This document shows, in pieces, positions 27,164 through 35,915 of a stretch of 64,000 nucleotides of DNA (the first letter of the stretch is position 1; each line of letters starts with the position of its first letter). This DNA is from Oryzomicrobium terrae (GTDB lineage: Bacteria > Pseudomonadota > Gammaproteobacteria > Burkholderiales > Rhodocyclaceae), in NCBI RefSeq assembly GCF_008274805.1, contig NZ_CP022579.1, forward strand, positions 186,001 through 250,000. Reading direction: 5' to 3'. Under the pieces are notes generated by a model. It saw nothing but the letters and a program-made list of their open reading frames with translations. It was not told the DNA's origin and made no database searches. Both the position numbers and the translations under genes were made by a program.

Positions 27164-28786
27164 ATGACCATTCTGACAACCCAGCTCAATCCCCGCTCCC
27201 TGGACTTCCAGGCCAACGCCGAAGCCATGGGCACCCTGGTGTCCCACCTCCAGGACACCGTCAACCGCATCGCCCTGGGCGGCTCCGAATCCGCCCGGCA
27301 AAAGCACCTGGCTCGGGGCAAGCTGCTGCCCCGGGAACGGGTGAACACCCTGGTGGATCCGGGCTCTCCCTTCCTGGAGATCGGCCAGCTGGCGGCCTAC
27401 GGCATGTACGGTGCCCCTGGCGACAACTACGAGGTGCCGGCCGCCTCGATGATTGCCGGCATCGGCCGCATCGAGGGCGTCGAGTCCATGATCGTTGCCA
27501 ACGACGCCACGGTGAAGGGCGGCACCTACTATCCCCTCACCGTGAAGAAGCACCTGCGCGCCCAAGAAATCGCCGAGCAGAACCACCTGCCCTGCGTCTA
27601 CCTGGTGGATTCCGGCGGTGCCTTCTTGCCCCTGCAGGACGAGGTCTTCCCCGACCGGGACCACTTCGGCCGCATCTTCTACAACCAGGCCAACCTGTCG
27701 GCCAAGGGCATTCCCCAAGTCGCCGTGGTGATGGGCTCCTGCACCGCCGGCGGCGCCTACGTGCCGGCCATGAGCGATGAATCGGTGATCGTGCGCGAGC
27801 AGGGCACCATCTTCCTCGGCGGTCCGCCCCTGGTGAAGGCCGCCACCGGCGAAGTGGTGTCCGCCGAAGACCTGGGGGGCGCCGACGTGCACACCCGGGT
27901 TTCCGGCGTGGCCGACCACTTCGCCGAGAACGACGCCCACGCCCTGGCCATCGCCCGGCGCATCGTGCGCGACCTGAACTGGAAGAAGCAGCCGCCAGTG
28001 ACCCTGCTGCCGCCGCGCCCGCCCCTCTACGACGCCCGGGAGCTGTACGGGGTGATTCCCACCGACACCAAGAAACCCTTCGACGTGCGCGAGATCATCG
28101 CCCGCATCGTGGACGGCTCCGAGTTCGACGAATTCAAGGCCCGCTACGGCACCACCATCGTCTGCGGCTTTGCACGCATCTTCGGCTACCCGGTGGGTAT
28201 CGTCGCCAACAACGGCATCCTCTTCTCGGAATCGGCCCTCAAGGCCGCCCACTTCATCGAACTGTGCGCCCAGCGCGGCATCCCCCTGGTGTTCCTGCAG
28301 AACATCACCGGCTTCATGGTCGGGCGCAAGTACGAAAACGGCGGCATCGCCCGGGACGGGGCCAAGATGGTCACCGCCGTGGCCACCGCCAAAGTGCCCA
28401 AGTTCACCGTGGTCATCGGCGGGTCGTTCGGCGCCGGCAACTATGGCATGTGCGGCCGAGCCTACTCGCCCCGCTTCCTGTGGATGTGGCCCAACGCCCG
28501 CATCTCGGTGATGGGCGGCGAGCAGGCCGCCGGTGTGCTGGCCACGGTCAAACGCGACGGCCTGGAAGCCGCCGGCAAAACCTGGAGCGCCGAGGAAGAG
28601 GCCGCCTTCAAGGCGCCGATCCGCGACCAGTACGAAACCCAGGGCCACCCCTACTACGCCAGCGCCCGCCTGTGGGACGATGGGGTGATCGACCCGGCCG
28701 ACACCCGCCGGGTCCTCGGCCTGGGCCTGTCGGCCGCCTTCAACGCCCCGGCGGAAGAAACCAAGTTCGGCATCTTCCGCATGTGA
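27164..28786 (+). CDS. liuB: methylcrotonyl-CoA carboxylase, carboxyltransferase subunit
   Basis: 540-residue beta subunit that transfers carboxyl from biotin to 3-methylcrotonyl-CoA to give 3-methylglutaconyl-CoA. Two crotonase-like carboxyltransferase domains are visible. The acyl-CoA-binding half includes [12 protein letters not shown] and G-S-C-T-A-G-G-A-Y. The biotin half includes [14 protein letters not shown]. These motifs are characteristic of MCC rather than propionyl-CoA carboxylase. Length is normal. It is followed by liuC after 19 bases. Confidence 0.95.
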   Translation: MTILTTQLNPRSLDFQANAEAMGTLVSHLQDTVNRIALGGSESARQKHLARGKLLPRERVNTLVDPGSPFLEIGQLAAYGMYGAPGDNYEVPAASMIAGIGRIEGVESMIVANDATVKGGTYYPLTVKKHLRAQEIAEQNHLPCVYLVDSGGAFLPLQDEVFPDRDHFGRIFYNQANLSAKGIPQVAVVMGSCTAGGAYVPAMSDESVIVREQGTIFLGGPPLVKAATGEVVSAEDLGGADVHTRVSGVADHFAENDAHALAIARRIVRDLNWKKQPPVTLLPPRPPLYDARELYGVIPTDTKKPFDVREIIARIVDGSEFDEFKARYGTTIVCGFARIFGYPVGIVANNGILFSESALKAAHFIELCAQRGIPLVFLQNITGFMVGRKYENGGIARDGAKMVTAVATAKVPKFTVVIGGSFGAGNYGMCGRAYSPRFLWMWPNARISVMGGEQAAGVLATVKRDGLEAAGKTWSAEEEAAFKAPIRDQYETQGHPYYASARLWDDGVIDPADTRRVLGLGLSAAFNAPAEETKFGIFRM

Positions 28787-28805
28787 CCTCCGCACGGATA
28801 CGACC

Positions 28806-29597
28806 ATGACCACCTACAACGCCATCCTGCTCGAAGTCGACGGCCCCGTCGGCATCCTCACCCTCAACCGGGGCGACCGCCACAACGCCTTCGACGAAAC
28901 CCTGATCGCCGAGATCACCGCCGGCCTCAAGGACCTGGAAGCCAACCCCGCCGTGCGCGTGGTGGTGCTTTCCTCCACCGGCAAGAGCTTCTGTGCCGGG
29001 GCCGATCTCAACTGGATGCAGCGCGCCGCCGGCTACAGCCCGGAAGAGAACCTGCGCGACGCCCGCAACCTGGCCGAGCTGCTGCGCACCCTCAACGAGC
29101 TGGCCAAGCCCACCGTGGCCCGGGTCCAGGGCCCGGCCTACGGCGGCGGCGTCGGCCTGGTGTCGGCCTGCGACGTGGCCATTGCCACCTTCGACGCCCA
29201 GTTCGCCCTGACCGAGGTCAAGCTCGGCCTGATCCCGGCGGTCATCAGCCCCTACGTCATCCAGGCCCTGGGCCCCCGGGCGGCGCGCCGCTACATGCTC
29301 AGCGCCGAGCGCTTCTCCGCCGCCGAGGCCTACCGCCTTGGCCTGGTGCACGAGATCGTGCCCGACGAGGCGGCCCTGGACGACGCCGTCGGCGAAATCG
29401 TCGATGCCCTGCTCAAGAACGGTCCCAACGCCCAGGGCGAATGCAAGGCCCTGATCGCCGCCGTGGCCGAGCGGCCCATCGACGCCAACCTGATCGAGGA
29501 CACCGCCCAGCGCATCACCCGGGTGCGGGCCTCGGCCGAAGGCCGCGAAGGCATCGGCGCCTTCCTCGACAAGCGCAAGCCCGCCTGGCTGGCGTAA
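28806..29597 (+). CDS. liuC: methylglutaconyl-CoA hydratase
   Basis: 263-residue crotonase-fold enzyme converting 3-methylglutaconyl-CoA to HMG-CoA. Oxyanion-hole segments are G-K-S-F-C-A-G-A-D-L-N-W-M (about 59-71) and G-P-A-Y-G-G-G-V-G-L. The A-D-L-N-W-M form is typical of the leucine-pathway hydratase group. It lies between the two MCC subunit genes, which is the usual liuBCD order and the main support for specificity over general enoyl-CoA hydratases. Confidence 0.93.
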   Translation: MTTYNAILLEVDGPVGILTLNRGDRHNAFDETLIAEITAGLKDLEANPAVRVVVLSSTGKSFCAGADLNWMQRAAGYSPEENLRDARNLAELLRTLNELAKPTVARVQGPAYGGGVGLVSACDVAIATFDAQFALTEVKLGLIPAVISPYVIQALGPRAARRYMLSAERFSAAEAYRLGLVHEIVPDEAALDDAVGEIVDALLKNGPNAQGECKALIAAVAERPIDANLIEDTAQRITRVRASAEGREGIGAFLDKRKPAWLA

Positions 29598-29673
29598 GCC
29601 CATTCCGCACCATTCCGCCCGGAGCCGTGGCCGCACTGATGTGCCGCCCTGCTCCGCGCCTCAAGGGGAACCC

Positions 29674-31719
29674 ATGTTCAGCAAAATTCTCATCGCCAAC
29701 CGCGGCGAAATCGCCTGCCGCGTCATCAAGACCGCCCGCCGCCTGGGCGTGCGCACTGTCGCCGTCTACTCCGAAGCCGACGCCGGCGCCCGCCACGTGC
29801 GCCTGGCCGACGAGGCCGTGTGCATCGGCCCCGCCGCCGCCCGGGAATCCTATCTGGTGGCCGAGCGCATTCTCGCCGCTGCCCGCGCCACCGGCGCCCA
29901 GGCCATCCACCCGGGCTACGGTTTCCTCTCCGAGAACGCCGAGTTCGCCGACGCCTGCGCCGCCGCCGGGGTGGTGTTCATCGGCCCGCCGGCCGCCAGC
30001 ATCCGCGCCATGGGCAGCAAGTCCGCCGCCAAGGCCCTCATGGAAAAGGCCGCGGTGCCCCTCACTCCGGGCTACCACGGCGACAACCAGGACCCGGAGT
30101 TCCTCAAGCAGCAGGCCGACGCCATCGGCTACCCGGTGCTGATCAAGGCCGCCGCCGGGGGAGGCGGCAAGGGCATGCGCCTGGTGGAAAAGGGCGACGA
30201 CTTCATCGCCGCCCTGGCCTCGTGCAAGCGCGAGGCCAGCTCCTCCTTCGGCAACGACCACGTGCTGGTCGAGAAGTACATCACCCGGCCGCGCCACATC
30301 GAAATCCAGGTGTTCGGCGATACCCACGGCAACTGCGTGTACCTGTTCGAGCGCGACTGCTCGGTGCAGCGCCGCCACCAGAAGGTGCTGGAAGAGGCCC
30401 CCGCCCCGGGCATGACCCCGGAGCGCCGCCGCCAGATGGGCGAGGCCGCCGTGGCCGCCGCCCAGGCCGTGGGCTACGTCGGCGCCGGCACGGTGGAATT
30501 CATCGCCAACCAGGACGGCTCGTTCTACTTCATGGAAATGAACACCCGCCTCCAGGTGGAGCACCCGGTCACCGAGATGATCACCGGCCAGGACCTGGTC
30601 GAGTGGCAGTTGCGCGTCGCCTCCGGCGAACCCCTGCCCCTCAAGCAAGCCGACCTGGCGATCCACGGCCACGCCCTGGAAGCGCGCATCTACGCCGAGG
30701 ATGCCGACCGGGGCTTCCTGCCCTCCACCGGCCGCTTGCTGCGCCTTGCACCGCCGGCGGAAAGCCTCTACGTGCGCGTCGATACCGGGGTGGAAGAGGG
30801 CGACGAGATCACTCCCCACTACGACCCGATGGTGGCCAAGCTGATCGTCTGGGATGAGAACCGGGACGCCGCCCTGGCCCGCATGCGCCAGGCCCTGGCC
30901 GACTACCGGGTGGTCGGGGTGACCAGCAACATCCCCTTCCTCTCCCGCCTGGTGGCCTGCCCGGCCTTCGCCGGGGCCGACCTGGATACCGGCCTGATCG
31001 AGCGCCAGCGCGACTACCTGTTCCCCGGCGACGCCCCGCTGCCGGCGGCGGCCCTGTTGGTGGCCTCGGTGGCCGAGCTGCTGCGCGAGCAGGCCCAGGC
31101 CGAGCAGGCGGCCCGCACCAGCGCCGACCCCTGGTCGCCCTGGGCGAGCCGGGACGGCTGGCGCATGAACCTGACCGGCCGGCGCACCCTGACCTGGAAG
31201 TCCGGCGAACTCGAAACCACCGTCGAGGTGGCCTACGGCGCCGACGGCAGCGACAGCTGGACCCTGGTCCTGGCCGGTGATGCGGGAGCCGGCAACGGGA
31301 GTGGCAGCCAGGTGCTGGCCCGGGGCAAGTGCCTGGGCGGCGACCGCCTGGCGGTGGAGCTGGACGACCGGCGCCTGCTCGCCAGCGTGGTGGCGGTCAA
31401 CGACGCCCAGAGCGAGCGGCGTCACGTCTTCCTCAACGGCAGCACTTTCATCCTGGAGCGCCACGACCCCCTGCACAAGGTGGAGGCCGGTGGCCATCAG
31501 GGTGGCGGCCTGACCGCGCCGATGCCGGGCAAAGTGGTGGCCCTGATCGCCACGCCGGGTCAGAAGGTCGAGGCCGGCGCGCCGCTGCTGATCCTGGAAG
31601 CGATGAAGATGGAGCACACCATCACCGCCCCCAAGGCCGGGGTGGTGAAGGCCTTCCGCTACGCCGCCGGCGACCAGGTCAGCGACGGCGCCGAGCTGGT
31701 GGATTTCGAGGCGGCCTGA
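29674..31719 (+). CDS. liuD: methylcrotonyl-CoA carboxylase, biotin-carrying subunit
   Basis: 681-residue alpha subunit. The biotin carboxylase domain starts at once ([13 protein letters not shown]), with the ATP-grasp glycine loop [11 protein letters not shown] and [10 protein letters not shown]. The BT linker domain covers about 455-600. The biotinyl domain at the C-terminus carries E-A-M-K-M-E-H, with biotin on K645. ATG 29674 was chosen because CAAGGGG precedes it and the conserved domain begins three residues later. It carboxylates biotin with bicarbonate and ATP for LiuB. Confidence 0.95.
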   Translation: MFSKILIANRGEIACRVIKTARRLGVRTVAVYSEADAGARHVRLADEAVCIGPAAARESYLVAERILAAARATGAQAIHPGYGFLSENAEFADACAAAGVVFIGPPAASIRAMGSKSAAKALMEKAAVPLTPGYHGDNQDPEFLKQQADAIGYPVLIKAAAGGGGKGMRLVEKGDDFIAALASCKREASSSFGNDHVLVEKYITRPRHIEIQVFGDTHGNCVYLFERDCSVQRRHQKVLEEAPAPGMTPERRRQMGEAAVAAAQAVGYVGAGTVEFIANQDGSFYFMEMNTRLQVEHPVTEMITGQDLVEWQLRVASGEPLPLKQADLAIHGHALEARIYAEDADRGFLPSTGRLLRLAPPAESLYVRVDTGVEEGDEITPHYDPMVAKLIVWDENRDAALARMRQALADYRVVGVTSNIPFLSRLVACPAFAGADLDTGLIERQRDYLFPGDAPLPAAALLVASVAELLREQAQAEQAARTSADPWSPWASRDGWRMNLTGRRTLTWKSGELETTVEVAYGADGSDSWTLVLAGDAGAGNGSGSQVLARGKCLGGDRLAVELDDRRLLASVVAVNDAQSERRHVFLNGSTFILERHDPLHKVEAGGHQGGGLTAPMPGKVVALIATPGQKVEAGAPLLILEAMKMEHTITAPKAGVVKAFRYAAGDQVSDGAELVDFEAA

Positions 31720-31737
31720 GCGCCCGACTTACACGAT

Positions 31738-31770
31738 GGCCGGCGGGGCGGGATGTCCCGTCCGCCGGCC
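31738..31770 (+). other. intercistronic hairpin liuD/liuE
   Basis: GGCCGGCGGGGCGGGA and TCCCGTCCGCCGGCC form an almost perfect 15-bp stem with a 2-nt turn. It fills most of the gap before the liuE ribosome site (AAGGAA). No T-run follows. Confidence 0.6.
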
Positions 31771-31792
31771 ACGTCCTGCTAAGGAATACGAC

Positions 31793-32713
31793 ATGTCCCT
31801 CCCCCCGATGAATCTGCCCCAGCGCGTCAAGCTGGTGGACGTGGGCCCCCGCGACGGCCTGCAGAACGAGAAGCAGGTGGTCCCCACCGCGATCAAGGTG
31901 GAACTGATCGAGCGCCTGGCCGCCGCCGGGGTGCCGGCGGTGGAGGCCACCTCCTTCGTCTCGCCCAAGTGGGTGCCGCAGATGGCCGACAACGCCGCGG
32001 TGATGGGCGCCATCCGCAAGCAGCCCGGGGTTGCCTACCCGGTGCTCACCCCCAACCTGCAAGGCTTCGACGCGGCGGTGGAGGCGGGCGCCCAGGAAGT
32101 GGCGATCTTTGGCGCCGCCTCCGAATCCTTCTCGCAGAAGAACATCAACTGTTCTATCGCCGAGAGCCTGAAACGCTTCGAGCCGGTGGTGGCCGCCGCC
32201 AGCGCCCTGGACATCCCGGTGCGCGGCTACGTCTCCTGCGTGGTCGGCTGCCCCTACGAGGGCGCCATTGCCCCAGAGGCGGCGGCCCGGGTCGCCCGCA
32301 CCCTGTTCGAGATGGGCTGCTATGAGGTTTCCCTGGGCGACACCATCGGCGTCGGCACCCCCCTGGCGGTGGCGCGCATGATCGAGGCCTGCGCCGCCCA
32401 CGTGCCGGTGGAAAAGCTGGCCGGCCACTACCACGACACCTACGGCATGGCCGTGGCCAACATCCTGGCCTCGCTGCAACTGGGCATGAGCGTCTTCGAC
32501 GCCTCGGTGGCCGGCCTGGGCGGCTGCCCCTACGCCAAGGGCGCCTCCGGCAACGTCGCCAGCGAGGACGTGGTCTACCTGCTGCACGGCCTGGGCATCG
32601 AAACCGGCATCGACCTAGACAAACTGGTGGATGCCGGTGCCTTCATCTCGGCGGCCCTGGGCCGCGAGAGCGGTTCCAAGGTGGCCCGGGCGATCCTCGC
32701 CAAGCGCAGCTGA
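31793..32713 (+). CDS. liuE: hydroxymethylglutaryl-CoA lyase
   Basis: 306-residue TIM-barrel lyase splitting HMG-CoA into acetyl-CoA and acetoacetate, the last step of leucine breakdown. The N-terminal [12 protein letters not shown] motif binds the metal and substrate. The family signature [17 protein letters not shown] contains the catalytic cysteine. ATG 31793 follows AAGGAATACGAC. No acetoacetate:CoA transferase gene is present in the window, so activation of acetoacetate must be encoded elsewhere. Confidence 0.96.
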   Translation: MSLPPMNLPQRVKLVDVGPRDGLQNEKQVVPTAIKVELIERLAAAGVPAVEATSFVSPKWVPQMADNAAVMGAIRKQPGVAYPVLTPNLQGFDAAVEAGAQEVAIFGAASESFSQKNINCSIAESLKRFEPVVAAASALDIPVRGYVSCVVGCPYEGAIAPEAAARVARTLFEMGCYEVSLGDTIGVGTPLAVARMIEACAAHVPVEKLAGHYHDTYGMAVANILASLQLGMSVFDASVAGLGGCPYAKGASGNVASEDVVYLLHGLGIETGIDLDKLVDAGAFISAALGRESGSKVARAILAKRS

Positions 32714-32735
32714 GGTCGCGGGAGGAAAATCGGGC

Positions 32736-32830
32736 ACCCCGCGGAACCCCGCGCCAGTCGTGGCCTCCAAAGGGGTCTGCCTGAAGATCGGCCACTGGTG
32801 CGGCTCTCCAGGCAGGGGGCATGAAGATGC
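32736..32830 (+). repeat. dispersed palindromic repeat, inverted pair (locus A)
   Basis: Holds one unit on the minus strand (32736-32772, core ACGACTGGCGCGG) and one on the plus strand (32778-32814). The plus unit has left arm TGCCTGAAGATCG, core CCACTGGTGCGG and right arm CTCTCCAGGCA. It lies between liuE and the DUF1289 genes. Confidence 0.7.
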
Positions 32831-32877
32831 CCGTCACGCCTGGGCCTTGGCCCCTCCCTGTTTTTTGCACTGCTCAA

Positions 32878-33075
32878 ATGACCGTACCTTCCCCCTGCAT
32901 CAACGTCTGCGTCATGGACAAGGCCAGCGGCCTTTGCCAGGGCTGTCTGCGCACCCTGGACGAGATCACTGCCTGGGGCCGCGCCAGCGACCCCCAGCGC
33001 CTGGCCATCCTCGACGCCGTGGCGGCGCGCCGCGCCCTCCAATCCAACGACTCCAACGCCCGGAGCCCGCAATGA
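32878..33075 (+). CDS. DUF1289 cysteine-rich miniprotein
   Basis: 65-residue protein of the DUF1289 family. Four cysteines follow the pattern C-I-N-V-C-x8-C-x2-C, followed by R-T-L-D-E-I-T-A-W, which suggests a small metal-binding fold. Function is unknown. ATG 32878 fits the family start (M-T-V-P-S-P-C-I-N). An earlier in-frame ATG at 32821 overlaps the repeat region. Its stop overlaps the start of a second DUF1289 gene (ATGA). Confidence 0.85.
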   Translation: MTVPSPCINVCVMDKASGLCQGCLRTLDEITAWGRASDPQRLAILDAVAARRALQSNDSNARSPQ

Positions 33076-33257
33076 GCAGCGATGACCTGTGCGTCGGCAT
33101 CTGCATGATCGATCCGGACACCGGCGTGTGCGAAGGCTGCGGCCGCACCTCGGACGAGATCTTCGGCATTCCCACGCCGCCGCCACCTTCCGAGCCGGAC
33201 AAGACCGTGCCCCTGCCGGCCAATGTCCAGGCCGAAGTCGGCGCCGGGAGCGACTGA
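33072..33257 (+). CDS. second DUF1289 miniprotein
   Basis: 61-residue protein with the same cysteine pattern (C-V-G-I-C-x8-C-x2-C, then G-R-T-S-D-E-I-F-G) but a different proline-rich tail (P-T-P-P-P-P-S-E-P). It overlaps the first DUF1289 gene by the ATGA junction. Its own TGA overlaps the ATG of the following hydrolase gene, so three genes are translationally linked. It is a diverged tandem copy of unknown function. Confidence 0.8.
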   Translation: MSSDDLCVGICMIDPDTGVCEGCGRTSDEIFGIPTPPPPSEPDKTVPLPANVQAEVGAGSD

Positions 33258-34189
33258 TGGGGGCCGCCGAGCGCATCGCCGCGGTTCTGCCCGATTCGCT
33301 GCAACTGCTGGAGCGGGGCTGGCTGTCGTCCAACAACATCCTGGCCTTCGACGGCGAGGCCGCCTCCCTGATCGACAGCGGCTACGTCACCCACGCCGCC
33401 CAGACCGTGGCCCTGGTCGAGCGGGCCCTGGCCGGCCGCACCCTGACCCGGGTGATCAACACCCACTCCCACTCCGACCACATCGGCGGCAACGCCGCCC
33501 TCAACGCCGCCTTCGGCTGCCAACTGGTGGTGCCGGAAGGCCTGGCCGCCACCATCGCCGAGTGGGACGAGGACGCCCTGCTGCTCTCGCCCCTGGGCCA
33601 GTCCGCCGCCCGCTTCCAGCACCACGCCACCTACGGCGTGGGGGATCGCTTCGTCCTCGGCGGCCTGGAATGGCAGGCCCTGGCCGTGCCCGGCCACGAT
33701 ATGGACGCCCTGGCCCTGTACAACCCGGACGAGCGCCTGCTCATCTCCGGCGATGCCCTGTGGGAGGACGGCTTCGGCGTGATCTTCGCCGAGGTGCTCG
33801 GCACCGCCGACGGCCTGGCCGCCACCCGCGCCACCCTGGACATGCTCGGGCGCCTGTCCATCGACGCCGTGCTGCCCGGCCACGGCCCGGCCTTCGGCGC
33901 GGTGGACGCGGCCCTGGAACGGGCCTACCGCAAGCTCGCCGGCTTCGAGGCCAGCCTGGACCGGCTGGCGCGCCACGCCATCAAGGTCATCGTCGCCTTC
34001 GTCATGCTCGAAAAGCGCCGCATCAAACGCGCCGACCTCGCCGAATTCCTCGCCAGCCTGTCCTTCGTCACCAGCGTCAACGCCCGCTACCTGGGCCTGG
34101 ACGACGAGGCCCTGGCCGACTGGCTGGTGCGCGACCTGACCCGGGCCGGGGCGCTGCGCGAGGACGAGGGCTGGCTGACGGCGGGCTAG
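33257..34189 (+). CDS. MBL-fold metallo-hydrolase with C-terminal helical domain
   Basis: 310-residue metallo-beta-lactamase-superfamily protein. The metal motif is T-H-S-H-S-D-H-I-G-G near residue 73, with further ligands in P-G-H-D-M, S-G-D-A-L and L-P-G-H-G-P. After the catalytic domain (to about 240) comes an extension of about 70 residues rich in Arg/Lys (M-L-E-K-R-R-I-K-R-A-D-L-A-E-F-L) that looks like a winged-helix fold. The start overlaps the stop of the second DUF1289 gene by one base. The substrate is unknown. Confidence 0.88.
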   Translation: MGAAERIAAVLPDSLQLLERGWLSSNNILAFDGEAASLIDSGYVTHAAQTVALVERALAGRTLTRVINTHSHSDHIGGNAALNAAFGCQLVVPEGLAATIAEWDEDALLLSPLGQSAARFQHHATYGVGDRFVLGGLEWQALAVPGHDMDALALYNPDERLLISGDALWEDGFGVIFAEVLGTADGLAATRATLDMLGRLSIDAVLPGHGPAFGAVDAALERAYRKLAGFEASLDRLARHAIKVIVAFVMLEKRRIKRADLAEFLASLSFVTSVNARYLGLDDEALADWLVRDLTRAGALREDEGWLTAG

Positions 34190-34348
34190 GGCCAACCCGC
34201 GTCTCCCGTAGCAGCCCGGTGCTACCCGGCGCCGCCGTCCCCGTGGAGAATGACCGGACGGGCCGGCTCGGTTGACCCTGCCGGCCCCCATCCCCCGGCG
34301 CCCGTCATGGGCGCTCCCGCGAGGACACGAGGACACAAGGAGACATCG

Positions 34349-34930
34349 ATGGCTGCCAAGAAAATCCTGATGCTGGTCGGCGATTACGCCGAAGACTACG
34401 AGACCATGGTGCCCTTCCAGGCCCTCACCATGGTCGGCCACACGGTCCATGCCGCCTGCCCGGGCAAGAAGGCCGGCGAGAGCGTGCGCACCGCCATCCA
34501 CGACTTCGAGGGCGACCAGACCTACAGCGAGAAGCCGGGCCACAACTTCACCCTCAACGCCACCTTCGACGCCCTGCGCGCCGAGGACTACGACGCCCTG
34601 CTGATCCCGGGTGGCCGGGCGCCGGAATACCTGCGCCTCAACCCCCGGGTGATCACCGCCGTGCAGCACTTCGCCCAGGCCAACAAGCCCATCGCCGCGG
34701 TCTGCCACGGCGCCCAGCTGCTCGCCGCCGCCGGGGTCATCCAGGGCCGCACTTGTAGCGCCTATCCGGCCTGCGGGCCGGAAGTGCGTCTGGCCGGCGG
34801 CACCTACGCCGATATCCCGGTGGACCAGGCCCACACCGACGGCAACCTGGTCACCGCCCCCGCCTGGCCCGCCCATCCGGCTTGGCTGGCTCAGTTCCTC
34901 GCCGTACTCGGCACGCGCATCACCCTGTAA
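34349..34930 (+). CDS. DJ-1/PfpI family protein
   Basis: 193-residue protein of the DJ-1/PfpI superfamily (class I glutamine amidotransferase-like fold). The nucleophile elbow is A-V-C-H-G-A-Q-L, with the cysteine followed by histidine. An upstream acidic residue sits in the D-Y-A-E-D-Y-E segment. Members act as glyoxalases, chaperones or proteases, and the present sequence does not decide. CAAGGAGACATCG precedes ATG 34349. The 34190-34348 gap holds three short hairpins (34208-34225, 34260-34287, 34298-34314) but no gene. Confidence 0.9.
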   Translation: MAAKKILMLVGDYAEDYETMVPFQALTMVGHTVHAACPGKKAGESVRTAIHDFEGDQTYSEKPGHNFTLNATFDALRAEDYDALLIPGGRAPEYLRLNPRVITAVQHFAQANKPIAAVCHGAQLLAAAGVIQGRTCSAYPACGPEVRLAGGTYADIPVDQAHTDGNLVTAPAWPAHPAWLAQFLAVLGTRITL

Positions 34931-34943
34931 ACGCCAGACAGCA

Positions 34944-34976
34944 CGGGCCGGCCGGGCGAACCACGCCGCCGGCCCG
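34944..34976 (+). terminator. possible terminator after DJ-1 gene
   Basis: Perfect 9-bp stem CGGGCCGGC/GCCGGCCCG starting 13 bases after the stop codon. A T-run is missing, so confidence is limited. Confidence 0.4.
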
Positions 34977-35062
34977 CGGTCTGTACGGACTGGCCGCCGG
35001 GGCGATCATCCGCCCCGGCCCCCTGTTCCCTCTCCCCTTTTTTCGCCGCCCCGGAGCCGCCC

Positions 35063-35419
35063 ATGTGCGAGGTCTATGTCAAAGCCGACCCGATCCTCTA
35101 CGAGTCCCGCTCCCGTTCCCTGCGCATTCACGGTGTGGTGACCACCCTGCGTCTGGAGAACCTGTTCTGGGACACCCTGGCGGAAATGGCCGCCGGGGAG
35201 GGCGTCTCCACCAACCAGCTGATCGCCACCCTGCACGACGAGATCGTGGCCTTTCGCGGCGAGGTGGATAACTTCGCCTCGTTCCTGCGTGTCACCTGCA
35301 TGCGCTACCGCCAGTTGCAGGCTCAGCCAAGCGAGCAGCGGACGACTCCGGCCGGTGCAGCGGAAGGCGGGGGTGGCGTGGGCGGCGGCTTGGCCCTGGT
35401 CGGTGGCGCGGCGCGCTAG
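35063..35419 (+). CDS. ribbon-helix-helix domain protein
   Basis: 118-residue protein resembling the RHH_4 family. The strand-helix-helix core reads I-H-G-V-V-T-T-L-R-L-E-N followed by two helices (F-W-D-T-L-A-E-M-A and S-T-N-Q-L-I-A-T-L). Such proteins bind DNA as dimers through the strand. The last 35 residues are Gly/Ala-rich and probably unstructured. No toxin partner is adjacent, so a regulator or accessory role is as likely as an antitoxin role. It stands alone between gaps of 132 and 496 bases. Confidence 0.8.
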   Translation: MCEVYVKADPILYESRSRSLRIHGVVTTLRLENLFWDTLAEMAAGEGVSTNQLIATLHDEIVAFRGEVDNFASFLRVTCMRYRQLQAQPSEQRTTPAGAAEGGGGVGGGLALVGGAAR

Positions 35420-35747
35420 CCGTTGAGCTGTATTAGGGCCTGCTTAGGGCCTGCCCGGACGCTTTGCTCGGTGCCCCGCCGCCGTGGGCCGGCCGGCGGT
35501 GGCTGCTCTGGAATGACGGCTTTGCCGTGGGGTGTTGTGCCCCATCGGGGGCGGCCCCTTTACCTTGCCCCTTCGCCCGTCCCGCATCCCTGCCCTCACG
35601 CGGTGTCGTACCGGCTTTTTGCAGGCATCCGTTACGCTCATTTGTAGCCTCGACGTCGGGGCGCTCCCTCCGCCTGAACGGCTGCCTTGGCCGGGACTGA
35701 CGCTCCGCCCATGCCCGGCGACTTGCCGCATCCCGCCCCCCCTTCCG

Positions 35748-35753
35748 TATAAT
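35748..35753 (+). promoter_or_regulatory. -10 element upstream of PhnD-like gene
   Basis: Perfect TATAAT. The best -35 is TTGCCG at 35723-35728 with a wide 19-base spacer. The predicted transcript start near 35760 gives a leader of about 155 nt. Confidence 0.55.
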
Positions 35754-35759
35754 TCCCCT

Positions 35760-35788
35760 GCGGTCTGCGTACCGCCCTTTTTCGTTTT
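35760..35788 (+). terminator. terminator-like hairpin at the leader start
   Basis: GCGGT and ACCGC pair around a CTGCGT loop and are followed by CCTTTTTCGTTTT. It may be an intrinsic terminator for read-through from upstream. If transcription begins further upstream, it may instead be an attenuator. Confidence 0.5.
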
Positions 35789-35866
35789 ATGCCCGTGTCA
35801 CGGGCGTTGGCCGGTGAGTGGGTATTTACCTTCCGCCTGGGTCGATGCGCCGGACGGGCCGTTTAA

Positions 35867-35915
35867 GCCCCCGCGTCACCCGCACGGGGGCGGCTGAGTT
35901 TTATCGGGAGCCCCC
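35867..35915 (+). promoter_or_regulatory. alternative-pairing leader element before PhnD-like gene
   Basis: Segment 1 GCCCCCG (35867-35873) can pair with segment 2 CGGGGGC (35885-35891). Segment 2 can equally pair with segment 3 GCCCCC (35910-35915), which touches the ATG. The ribosome site GGGAG (35906-35910) lies at the base of the second hairpin. The two structures exclude each other, as in translational switches. The upstream perfect hairpin GCCCGTG/CACGGGC (35791-35805) adds to the folded leader. No known riboswitch class was recognised. Confidence 0.5.

Larger units (their letters stand above)
35420..35915 (+). other. 496-base gap with promoter and structured leader
   Basis: 35420-35740 is GC-rich and shows no credible gene. 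It has one imperfect hairpin (around 35478-35500) and a direct repeat AGGGCCTGC (35435-35454). From 35748 onward the region is a leader for the importer gene, with a -10 box and several stable hairpins described separately. Confidence 0.6.

Noticed and set aside
29674-31719. Propionyl-CoA carboxylase instead of methylcrotonyl-CoA carboxylase
   Set aside because: The partner subunit has MCC-type motifs, and the order liuA-B-C-D-E with HMG-CoA lyase is specific for leucine breakdown.
32736-32830. CRISPR-like array
   Set aside because: Repeats are palindromic, vary in sequence, occur in both orientations and are scattered at five loci without regular spacers or cas genes.
35420-35740. Possible small genes in the long gap before the importer
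   Set aside because: Open frames there overlap in all frames, lack ribosome sites and have no recognisable protein features.
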